Part shown: positions 6,516-13,012 of the stretch, piece after piece
How positions within the stretch are numbered: the first letter of the stretch is position 1
Layout of the letters: each line of letters begins with the position of its first letter
Assembly (NCBI GenBank): GCA_910588855.1
Contig: CAJUSR010000044.1
Coordinates: 1-14,962, forward strand
Direction of reading: 5' to 3'
Source of the DNA: an uncultured Kineothrix sp.
Lineage (GTDB): Bacteria; Bacillota; Clostridia; Lachnospirales; Lachnospiraceae
Length of the DNA stretch: 14,962 bases
The notes under the pieces: generated by a model
Database searches by the model: none
The model's input: the letters and a program-made list of their open reading frames with translations, nothing else
What the model was told of the DNA's origin: nothing
Position numbers and translations under genes: made by a program

Positions 6516-8067
6516 ACTTGCAATTTATCTGCGGCTTTCCCTGGAAGATGCGGACGATAAGGACGAGAGCAACAGTATCAGCAGCCAGAGGGCTATGCTT
6601 CACGCTTACATACGCGGTAACGGTGAATTGAGGGATAAAGAGGTTTCCGAGTTTTGTGATGACGGCTATTCCGGCACAAGCATGGAAAGGCCGGGGATGC
6701 AGAGGCTCCTAAAAGAGATCAGGGACAATAAGATAGGATGTGTGCTTGTCAAGGATATGTCCCGTTTCTCAAGGGACTATATCGAGCTTGGAACCTATAT
6801 GAACCAGATATTCCCATTCATGGGGGTGCGGTTTATCGCGGTAAATGACCATTATGACAGCCGTGACCATGCAGGAAGCACTACCCCGATCGACACGGCT
6901 TTCCAGACACTTTTGTATGATTTATACAGCAAAGATATATCCGTAAAGGTCAAAACTTCGGTTGAAAATAAATGCGCGGGTGGGGAATATGTTTTCGGAC
7001 AGGTTCCCTTTGGGTATGAAAAAGATAAGGAAATCAAAAATGCGGTTGTGGTAAATGAGAAGGAAGCGGAGATTGTGCGTTACATCTTTGCCCTTGCCCT
7101 TGATGGGAACGGCAGCACACAGATCGCAAGGATTCTCAATGAAAAGGGGATACCGACCAAAACACAGATGCGCCATCCTGAGAGGGCAGAGAAAAGCGGC
7201 AGGATGCAGGCATGGGATAACGTGTCTGTCCGGGCTGTCCTGAATAACCGCTTTTACTTAGGTGAGATGGCCTATGGGAAGTCGAAGCGGAAGTATGTGG
7301 GCAGTAAAGGCGGTATCGCTGTGCCGGCTGAGGACTGGAAAGTGATACCAGACCACCATGAGCCGCTTGTTTCATTGGAAGATTACGAAAAGGTGTGCCT
7401 GTTCCGTAAAGGAGCGGACACTGCCAGAAAAGGGGAGAAAAACCCCCTTGTAGGGAAACTGTTCTGCGGCGGGTGCGGTTATTCCATGACGTATAAACCC
7501 ATACGGGGGAAGAATAAATACCGCAGGTTTGAGTGCCGGAAACATGCTGTTTTGCAGATACCGGAGTGCTGTACCTATTTTTCTGCTGACTTGTTAGAGG
7601 AAGCCGTGCTGACTATGTTGAACAGGGAACTGATGGTACGCGGGGATGCCGCAAAGGAGAACCAGAGTCTTGTTTCTTTCCAGAAGTCTTGTATGGCAAG
7701 GCTGGAAAAGAAGATAGCAGAGTGCCGGGGCAGGAAAAAGCAGCTCCAGGCAGAGGCGGATGCCTTATATGAAAGCTATGCGTTTGGTTCGGTTCAGGCC
7801 ACATCCTACAGACAGAAGGCGGACGGTATAATAGAGCAGATCGTTTCCTTATCAGCAGAGGAAGAAAAATATGGGAAAGAACTGGAACAGCTTCGGGAAG
7901 AATACCGCAGGACAGAGGAAGATATGAAGCAGGTCATACGGTATTCCCATTTAGAAACGCTGACACAGGAAGTGGCTGATATATTTATTAAGAAAATATA
8001 CGTTTACAAAGACAAAAGAGTTGAAATTGTGTGGAACTTCCGCGAAAATGGAAAGGAGACAGAATGA
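6508..8067 (+). CDS. Large serine recombinase 3
   Basis: A 519-residue recombinase starting at ATG 6508, which overlaps the end of recombinase 2 by 8 bases behind GGAGGGGG (6491-6498). The resolvase domain starts immediately (IYLRLS, catalytic Ser11) with DDGYSGTSMERPG and VKDMSRFSRD. The recombinase domain contains FGQVPFGYEK. The zinc ribbon starts at Cys320/Cys323 and a coiled coil follows. It is intact by motif content. Its stop overlaps a further ATG at 8064 in the ATGA arrangement, so the operon once continued. It is the last complete gene of the GC-rich element section. Confidence 0.92.
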   Translation: MDKLAIYLRLSLEDADDKDESNSISSQRAMLHAYIRGNGELRDKEVSEFCDDGYSGTSMERPGMQRLLKEIRDNKIGCVLVKDMSRFSRDYIELGTYMNQIFPFMGVRFIAVNDHYDSRDHAGSTTPIDTAFQTLLYDLYSKDISVKVKTSVENKCAGGEYVFGQVPFGYEKDKEIKNAVVVNEKEAEIVRYIFALALDGNGSTQIARILNEKGIPTKTQMRHPERAEKSGRMQAWDNVSVRAVLNNRFYLGEMAYGKSKRKYVGSKGGIAVPAEDWKVIPDHHEPLVSLEDYEKVCLFRKGADTARKGEKNPLVGKLFCGGCGYSMTYKPIRGKNKYRRFECRKHAVLQIPECCTYFSADLLEEAVLTMLNRELMVRGDAAKENQSLVSFQKSCMARLEKKIAECRGRKKQLQAEADALYESYAFGSVQATSYRQKADGIIEQIVSLSAEEEKYGKELEQLREEYRRTEEDMKQVIRYSHLETLTQEVADIFIKKIYVYKDKRVEIVWNFRENGKETE

Positions 8068-8123
8068 AAGCAGTAATATACATGAGGGTGGGCAATCCGG
8101 ATCAGGTGGCAATAACAACTTGA
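8064..8123 (+). pseudogene. Start of a fourth recombinase-like gene, broken after 19 codons
   Basis: ATG 8064 overlaps the stop of recombinase 3 (ATGA) and has its own AAAGGAG at 8052-8058. The peptide MKAVIYMRVGNPDQVAITT resembles the first strand of a serine recombinase (xxYxRVSxxxQ), with Gly10 where the catalytic Ser would stand. The frame stops at TGA 8121-8123, inside the start of repeat A, and the base composition turns AT-rich at the same place. The likely reading is that the original downstream sequence was replaced at the element end or by an insertion. A deliberate short coupled peptide is the alternative. Confidence 0.5.
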
Positions 8124-8201
8124 CACTAATTCACCGTCAATTTTGCCCTAACTTAGCATTAGCGAACCATACGCCCCACGAAGTTATGCGGGTTTCAGCG
8201 A

Positions 8202-8224
8202 TTTTCACTCAAAAAAAGTGAAAA
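8202..8224 (+). other. Covarying hairpin, repeat copy A
   Basis: TTTTCACT (8202-8209) pairs perfectly with AGTGAAAA (8217-8224) around a 7-nt loop. Copy B has TTTTCGCT/AGCGAAAA, so an A-T pair became G-C on both sides. This supports selection on pairing. Confidence 0.65.
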
Positions 8225-8314
8225 AAGTTTGTGACATTAACTTGACATACGCGGGTTATGGGTCGATTTGTGTCGAAAATAGTCTGCCGAGGTAGAAATG
8301 TGGGGGATTTTGGG

Positions 8315-8366
8315 ATAAAGTGTATGTTATTTTATAGTATATAGTGTCGAATAAAGTGTTTGTTAT
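8315..8366 (+). repeat. Paired 16-bp arms in direct orientation, repeat copy A
   Basis: ATAAAGTGTATGTTAT (8315-8330) and ATAAAGTGTTTGTTAT (8351-8366) differ at one base and are 36 bp apart start to start. The second arm ends just before the -35 at 8370. The placement suggests a binding site for a regulator or recombinase. Confidence 0.7.
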
Positions 8367-8369
8367 GCG

Positions 8370-8398
8370 TTGTATGAAATAGGTTAGCATGTTATACT
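8370..8398 (+). promoter_or_regulatory. Promoter for the YhcG-remnant and Mrr-STAND module
   Basis: TTGTAT (8370-8375), a 17-bp spacer and TATACT (8393-8398) preceded by TGT form an extended -10 promoter about 45 bp upstream of the ATG at 8442. Copy B keeps the extended -10 at the corresponding place. Confidence 0.6.
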
Positions 8399-8441
8399 GA
8401 TTTTAATAGTTTAACGATATTTATAAAATTGTTGGTGGATT

Positions 8442-8741
8442 ATGATCTTAGTGGCAATAGAATTGAAAATAGGTAAATTCGAACCATCTGATATGGGGCA
8501 ATTACAGTTTTATTTGACAGCGTTAAATGAACAGGAAAAACTCCCTGAGGAGAATGAATCTATTGGAATTATTATATGCCGAAGTAAGAATAGGACTGTA
8601 GTTGAATATGCATTAAAAAGTGCAACGGTGCCAATGGGAGTGGCAACTTATAAAATTAGCAATGAATTACCAATAAACATGCGTGAATTATTACCTGAGC
8701 CAGAAGAGATAGCAAGACGGTTAGATGAAATTGAAGGATAA
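8442..8741 (+). pseudogene. C-terminal remnant of a DUF1016/YhcG PD-(D/E)XK nuclease
   Basis: This frame codes for 99 residues that match the end of YhcG-family (DUF1016) proteins in pattern: VAIELKIGKF, GQLQFYLTALN, ESIGIIICRSKNRTVVEYAL and the closing LPEPEEIARRLDE. Full-length members are normally about 340-380 residues, so the N-terminal two thirds is missing. The catalytic ExK (Glu7-Leu-Lys9) is kept, but the upstream nuclease Asp strand is lost, so it should be inactive as a nuclease. GGTGG precedes the ATG, so it may still be translated. It begins about 40 bp after repeat A ends, and its stop is 39 bp before the Mrr-STAND gene, with which it is probably co-transcribed. In complete form such proteins accompany restriction-modification systems. 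Confidence 0.75.
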
Positions 8742-8780
8742 TAAGTAAAAACTAACGAAAAATTAGGAAGGGAAAATACT

Positions 8781-11495
8781 ATGAAATATGAGATTGCAGT
8801 ATGTACTAAAGAAGGAGATTCGACAACTTTTAAGGGCAATTTACTGGAAAAGCTTGCCAGAGAAATTCTTGAAGTGCAACAATATAGAGTAACAGAGACT
8901 GTCCGGATTACCGGGATGGAAATAGATTTGCTTGCCAGACATAAAATTAGTAATTCTACAATTTTTGTTGAATGCAAAGCATGGGATGGTACTTTGCCAG
9001 CAGATGTAATTACAAAATTATTAGGGAATGTAGTTATGAAAAATGCTGATGGAGGATGGCTTATTACAACAGGAGCATTATCAAAAGATGCAAAGGGGGC
9101 ACAAGAAGAATGGGAAAGGGAGGATAATGCAAGAAGGCAGATGCTTTCGTTCTATACTGCGGAAAGAATAATTGAGCTATTATTGGATACTAAACTGATC
9201 AGAAAATGTATTCTTTCAAATATAGATTTACAGGGCGGATATGAACAGGGTGAAATAGAATTATTATTTATAACAGATATTGGGAGGTATTGGATTGTTC
9301 CAGTAGCGATTAAAAATTCGGGATTGATTACATCTGTGATGGTATTTGATGCTAATACAGGAGAACGCATTGTAGATACAAAAGTTATAGAAGAACTTAA
9401 GAGTAGAAAAAATAAGTATAGTGAATATGAATGGATTTTAGACAAGCAAAAAGATGATAAGGTAGCTAAAGAACTGCTAAATGAGTATAGAAGTGTTGTA
9501 CCTGTCATTACAGGAGACGCATGGAATGATTATAGACCGGCAAGACCAGAAGATTTTGTGGGTAGAAAGCAAAGTATTAAAGAAATATTTAGCTTTTTTG
9601 AAGCTGTTATAGGTGGAAAAACGGATACTCGACTATTTGCAATTAAAGCACCATCTGGAATGGGGAAGAGTTCTCTGATTTCTAAAGTATCAGCAATGGC
9701 CAATAGAGCAAAAAAGAATAGAAAATATTTTATATATTCTGTTGATGTAAGAACTGCAATGTCACAGCGATATGCGGAATTTGCTTTACGAGCATGCCTT
9801 AATAGTGCGCAAAAAGAGAATTTTATAAAATTAGATGATGATAGAAAAGATATAGAATGGAGTTCTATTGAGCAGATTTTTGAAGAGGGTTATATTTCGA
9901 AAATGATGGATGATTTGAAAATAGAAGAAAAATGTATTGTTCTGATATTTGATCAATTTGAAGAGTTATTTTCGAAAAAAGAGTTGTGGGGACTTTTTGA
10001 TTCTATTCGAAATTTGAGCAATATGATTGATGCAGAGAAGGAGAATTTTATTTTAGGGTTTGCGTGGAAGACTGATTCATTTGTTCCGCTTGATCATCCT
10101 GCATATGCCATGTGGTCTGATTTGAGGGACAGAAGAAAGGAATTTGGTATTTTACCATTTAGTGTAAGTGAAATTAGAAGCGCTATTAATGTTTTCGGTA
10201 ATCAGTTAGGGAATCCAATCAACCCCGTTTTGAGAAATTACTTGGTAAATCAATGTCAAGGATATCCATGGCTTTTGAAGAAATTGTGTATTCATGTATT
10301 TGAATTAATTAAAGAGGGAAGTTCACAAGAAAATGTAATAGGAAGAAAATTAGAAATAACAGAATTATTTGATAAAGATATATCCGAATTAACAGGTGAG
10401 GAACATGCATGTTTGAAGGATATTGCAAAAGATACTCCGGCGGACTACAATCGTATACTTGATTTATATGGAAATAATGTCTTACAATTATTAATTAATA
10501 AGAGGATTGTGATACATCGTGGATCTAAACTTACGCTTTATTGGGATATATTTAGAGATTATATTGTAAATGGAACGACACCAACTATTACGTTAGATTA
10601 TATTCCACAATATATGTTTTCGACTATATGTAAAGTTATCATGGTGTTATTAGAAAAAGAAAATGTTTTGTCTTATGATGAGTTATGCAATAGAGTTGGA
10701 CTTACAAGTTCCACCATTGATAATGTTATGATTGATATGGTTATGTTTGGGCTGGCAAAACGGGAAAGCGAGAAAATATATCTGTTGGTTGATAGCTTAG
10801 ATAGAAGTATAGAATTATTATGGGATTTTTTTAAACGCCATATTTTATATATCGAAAGCCAAAAAGAACTCAAAAATGGTTTCACATATTCAGATTTTAG
10901 AGCGTTATTTGTTAAAACATATAATGAAAAATTATTAAACGATAAAACAAGGAATACATACTCTAGTAAAATATTTGATTGGTTTATAAAATTAAATTTT
11001 TTTGTGGAGAAGGACGGGGGGTACTTTATAAAAGCGCCAGAATTATCGAATATTAAATTCGATAGTGAAAGACGAAGAAGTAGAAGCAGGTATAGTGTAT
11101 CAACAACAGGATTATTTTGGGGACAGACTTCACCAGAAAAAGTAGTTGAAGTTTGGGAGATGATTAAAAGTGGAAAAAATAATTATGTAGAATTGAAAAA
11201 TAAAGGTTATAGAAATGCATTAGAAATATTAACGACTACTGTTAGTGTGCAACGGAACGGTGATAAATTAGTCATTTTGAAGAGTTTAAATGAGGTTTTT
11301 AAGACTATAAATGAGAGTGATACAATTTGTTATGTTAAGGAATTGTTGGACGAAAAAGATAGCATAAAAAGTCTTGAAGTGGGCGAAAAATTGAATGATA
11401 AATTCCATAGGAATTGGTTGGAGTCTTCTAAGTTGAGGTATGGAAATGCATTATTAAAATGGAGTAAATTTCTTAACGAAAAATTTGAGGGGTAA
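8781..11495 (+). CDS. Mrr-like nuclease - STAND NTPase - winged-helix fusion, candidate anti-phage protein
   Basis: A 904-residue protein starting at ATG 8781 behind AGGAAGGG. Residues about 15-135 form an Mrr-like PD-(D/E)XK nuclease: Asp49 in MEIDLLA, and Glu64-Cys-Lys66 in IFVECKAW. Residues about 253-500 are a P-loop NTPase of the nSTAND type: FVGR at 259-262, Walker A APSGMGKSS with Lys296 and Ser297, and Walker B LIFDQFEELF at 388-397. A winged-helix-like segment follows (about 530-600), then a second HTH-like stretch (about 630-670). The C-terminal 130 residues (GLFWGQTSPEKVVEVWE onward) are unrecognised and may sense a trigger. By analogy with Avs proteins, a sensed phage component would activate DNA cleavage, but this protein is shorter than typical Avs proteins and has no TPR-like sensor that I can see. 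The role is inferred. Confidence 0.8.
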   Translation: MKYEIAVCTKEGDSTTFKGNLLEKLAREILEVQQYRVTETVRITGMEIDLLARHKISNSTIFVECKAWDGTLPADVITKLLGNVVMKNADGGWLITTGALSKDAKGAQEEWEREDNARRQMLSFYTAERIIELLLDTKLIRKCILSNIDLQGGYEQGEIELLFITDIGRYWIVPVAIKNSGLITSVMVFDANTGERIVDTKVIEELKSRKNKYSEYEWILDKQKDDKVAKELLNEYRSVVPVITGDAWNDYRPARPEDFVGRKQSIKEIFSFFEAVIGGKTDTRLFAIKAPSGMGKSSLISKVSAMANRAKKNRKYFIYSVDVRTAMSQRYAEFALRACLNSAQKENFIKLDDDRKDIEWSSIEQIFEEGYISKMMDDLKIEEKCIVLIFDQFEELFSKKELWGLFDSIRNLSNMIDAEKENFILGFAWKTDSFVPLDHPAYAMWSDLRDRRKEFGILPFSVSEIRSAINVFGNQLGNPINPVLRNYLVNQCQGYPWLLKKLCIHVFELIKEGSSQENVIGRKLEITELFDKDISELTGEEHACLKDIAKDTPADYNRILDLYGNNVLQLLINKRIVIHRGSKLTLYWDIFRDYIVNGTTPTITLDYIPQYMFSTICKVIMVLLEKENVLSYDELCNRVGLTSSTIDNVMIDMVMFGLAKRESEKIYLLVDSLDRSIELLWDFFKRHILYIESQKELKNGFTYSDFRALFVKTYNEKLLNDKTRNTYSSKIFDWFIKLNFFVEKDGGYFIKAPELSNIKFDSERRRSRSRYSVSTTGLFWGQTSPEKVVEVWEMIKSGKNNYVELKNKGYRNALEILTTTVSVQRNGDKLVILKSLNEVFKTINESDTICYVKELLDEKDSIKSLEVGEKLNDKFHRNWLESSKLRYGNALLKWSKFLNEKFEG

Positions 11496-11651
11496 ATATA
11501 TAAAAGAAGGAAATAATACATTGGGCGTTTTATGAATGGTTATGAGAAGTAGAAAAGGCATTTGTATGGTTTTGGGTAATAAAGGTATCGGAAAAAGGAG
11601 CAAATTCTTAAAAGAACGAAAGATTTATAAAGTATAGGGAATTTGAAGATA
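11496..11651 (+). other. Short AT-rich spacer after the Mrr-STAND gene
   Basis: About 155 bp with no supported gene and no terminator that I can see. A 33-codon frame at 11536-11637 lacks a ribosome binding site. The spacer runs directly into repeat copy B. Confidence 0.5.
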
Positions 11652-11740
11652 TAATAACTTGACACTAATTCACCATCAATTTTGCTCCAACTTAGCATTA
11701 GCGAACCATACGCCCCACGAAGTTATGCGGGTTTTAGCGA

Positions 11741-11762
11741 TTTTCGCTCAAAAAAGCGAAAA
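11741..11762 (+). other. Covarying hairpin, repeat copy B
   Basis: TTTTCGCT (11741-11748) pairs perfectly with AGCGAAAA (11755-11762) around a 6-nt loop. It is the counterpart of 8202-8224, with one compensated base pair change. Confidence 0.65.
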
Positions 11763-11812
11763 AAGTTTGTGACATTAACTTGACATACGCGGGGTATGGG
11801 GCGCTGTGTGTA

Positions 11813-11836
11813 GCCTCAAGTCTTCCGACTTGAGGC
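11813..11836 (+). other. Ten-bp hairpin present only in copy B
   Basis: GCCTCAAGTC (11813-11822) pairs with GACTTGAGGC (11827-11836) around a TTCC tetraloop. Copy A has about eight fewer bases and no stem at this place. No T tract follows. Confidence 0.7.
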
Positions 11837-11875
11837 GAGATAGTTTGCCGAGGTAGAATTGAGGGGGATTTTGGG

Positions 11876-11927
11876 ATAATAAGCACTTTATTTTGTGGTA
11901 TATTGTGTCGAATAAAGTGCTTATTAT
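11876..11927 (+). repeat. Perfect 17-bp inverted arms, repeat copy B
   Basis: ATAATAAGCACTTTATT (11876-11892) is the exact reverse complement of AATAAAGTGCTTATTAT (11911-11927), with 18 bp between. The right arm overlaps the expected -35 region of the extended -10 at 11940-11948, as an operator would. Copy A carries the arms in direct orientation with a different inner sequence. Confidence 0.8.
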
Positions 11928-11939
11928 GCATTGCTTTGA

Positions 11940-11948
11940 TGTTATATT
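11940..11948 (+). promoter_or_regulatory. Extended -10 promoter in repeat copy B
   Basis: TGTTATATT fits an extended -10 (TGnTATAAT-like) and corresponds to TGTTATACT at 8390-8398 in copy A. The -35 position (about 11920-11926) has no consensus and lies within the right inverted arm. Transcription would run towards the KilA-N gene with a leader of about 170 nt. Confidence 0.4.
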
Positions 11949-12045
11949 GATAGTTAATTGAGCAAAAAATGAATGATGATTTTTTAAACAAAGAAAATTT
12001 ATGAAGTAACTAAGTAATTAAAAGAACCTATGTTCGAGAAAACGA

Positions 12046-12074
12046 TTGAAGAAACAGCGGTAATATGATATGCT
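12046..12074 (+). promoter_or_regulatory. Possible proximal promoter of the KilA-N gene
   Basis: TTGAAG (12046-12051), 17 bp, then TATGCT (12069-12074), about 50 bp upstream of ATG 12123. The fit to consensus is moderate. Confidence 0.35.
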
Positions 12075-12122
12075 TTTATATAGAAAATAAGATTTTGATT
12101 AGTACTGTACGGGAGGAAATGG

Positions 12123-12959
12123 ATGGCAAAAAACAAAGTAATTGTGGTACAAAACATCAATATTACTGTTTCAGAGGAAAATTTTGACGATTATATTTGT
12201 ATTACTGATATTGCAAAAGCCAAAGCTGGAGAGTCCAGAGGAGCAGATGTTATCAAAAACTGGATGCGAAATAGAGTGACATTGGAATTTTTGGGCACAT
12301 GGGAACAGATATATAATCCTGCTTTTAAAGTGGTCGAATTCGACCACTTTAAAAGCGAAGCAGGTTTGCATACATTTGTACTGAGTGTTTCAGAATGGAT
12401 TGAAAAGACAGAAGCGATAGGACTATTTGTAAAACGTGGAAAACATGGAGGAACGTATGCACATAAAGATATTGCATTTGAATTTGCCTCCGCGATCAGC
12501 CCTGTTTTTAAACTATATTTGATCAAAGAATTTCAAAGGCTGAAAGAAGCGGAGAATGATGCAAAGAAAATTGAATGGGATGCAAAAAGATTTCTGTCTA
12601 AAAATAACTATTTGATTCAAACAGACGCAGTTAAAAAATATTTAATCCCATCAGGAAATTATAAAGAAAACTTAGAGTGGCTGGCATATGCAGTGGAAGC
12701 AGATGTTTTGAATGTTGCGTTATTCGGATTTACCGTGAAAGCATGGCGGGATGAAAACCCTGAATTGGCAAAAAAGAATAATGTGAGAGACTTTGCCTCC
12801 ATTAACGAACTTACAGTTTTATCTAATTTAGAAACACATAATGCGCAAATGCTCCGTGAGGGCAGAAATAAGACAGAAAGATTTCAGATTTTGAAAGACA
12901 TTGCAGAGTATCAGTTGAACATTCTCAATGCGGCAGAACAGATAAAATTGATTGAGTGA
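12123..12959 (+). CDS. KilA-N domain protein
   Basis: A 278-residue protein starting at ATG 12123, six bases after GGAGG (12112-12116). The N-terminal half is a KilA-N domain (about 20-135): YICITDIAKAKAGES, VIKNWMRNRVTLEFLGTWE, SEAGLHTFVLSVSEWIEKTEAIGLF, and GGTYAHKDIAFEFASAISP followed by FKLYLIKEFQRLK. KilA-N is a DNA-binding fold found in phage and mobile-element proteins. The C-terminal half is helical, with WLAYAVEADVLNVALFGFTVKAW and a DFASINELTVLSNLE segment seen in bacterial KilA-N proteins of the same length. Its function is unknown. Such genes often sit beside restriction or abortive-infection genes, as here. A perfect 36-bp palindrome lies inside the domain at 12321-12356. The next frame follows closely and may be coupled. 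Confidence 0.88.
   Translation: MAKNKVIVVQNINITVSEENFDDYICITDIAKAKAGESRGADVIKNWMRNRVTLEFLGTWEQIYNPAFKVVEFDHFKSEAGLHTFVLSVSEWIEKTEAIGLFVKRGKHGGTYAHKDIAFEFASAISPVFKLYLIKEFQRLKEAENDAKKIEWDAKRFLSKNNYLIQTDAVKKYLIPSGNYKENLEWLAYAVEADVLNVALFGFTVKAWRDENPELAKKNNVRDFASINELTVLSNLETHNAQMLREGRNKTERFQILKDIAEYQLNILNAAEQIKLIE
12321..12356 (+). repeat. Perfect 36-bp palindrome inside the KilA-N coding sequence
   Basis: The left half GCTTTTAAAGTGGTCGAA (12321-12338) is the exact reverse complement of 12339-12356, with no central spacer. It is in register with the codons, so both strands encode AFKVVEFDHFKS. It can form a cruciform in DNA or a long mRNA hairpin. Confidence 0.95.
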
Positions 12960-13012
12960 AAAGTGATATACGAATATGGCATTTAATTATAATTCAGCTT
13001 GGAGAGGGTTAT

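Larger units (their letters stand above)
8111..8400 (+). repeat. Direct repeat copy A (regulatory or structured element)
   Basis: This copy corresponds to 11652-11950. Over the first about 150 bp (from AACTTGACACTAATTCACC) I count about nine differences. Similarity continues in the blocks CTGCCGAGGTAGAA, GGGGGATTTTGGGATAA and GTGTCGAATAAAGTG to the extended -10 promoter. It contains two AACTTGACA words, a hairpin at 8202-8224 and paired arms at 8315-8366. It lacks the extra hairpin of copy B. It sits between the broken recombinase frame and the truncated YhcG gene. Confidence 0.9.
11652..11950 (+). repeat. Direct repeat copy B (regulatory or structured element)
   Basis: This is the second copy of 8111-8400, about 3.54 kb downstream in the same orientation. 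It differs by point changes, by an added hairpin at 11813-11836, and in the left 17-bp arm, which is inverted relative to copy A. It ends at an extended -10 (TGTTATATT, 11940-11948) upstream of the KilA-N gene. Confidence 0.9.

Noticed and set aside
8202..8230. Repeat hairpin as a terminator
   Set aside because: On the plus strand it is followed by A/G-rich sequence and not a T tract. On the minus strand the trailing bases are also not a T run.
11536..11637. 33-codon frame between the Mrr-STAND gene and repeat B
   Set aside because: No ribosome binding site and a basic low-complexity product with no recognisable pattern.
12171..12371. Minus-strand frame sharing AFKVVEFDHFKS with the KilA-N protein
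   Set aside because: The shared peptide is a consequence of the perfect palindrome, not evidence of a second gene.
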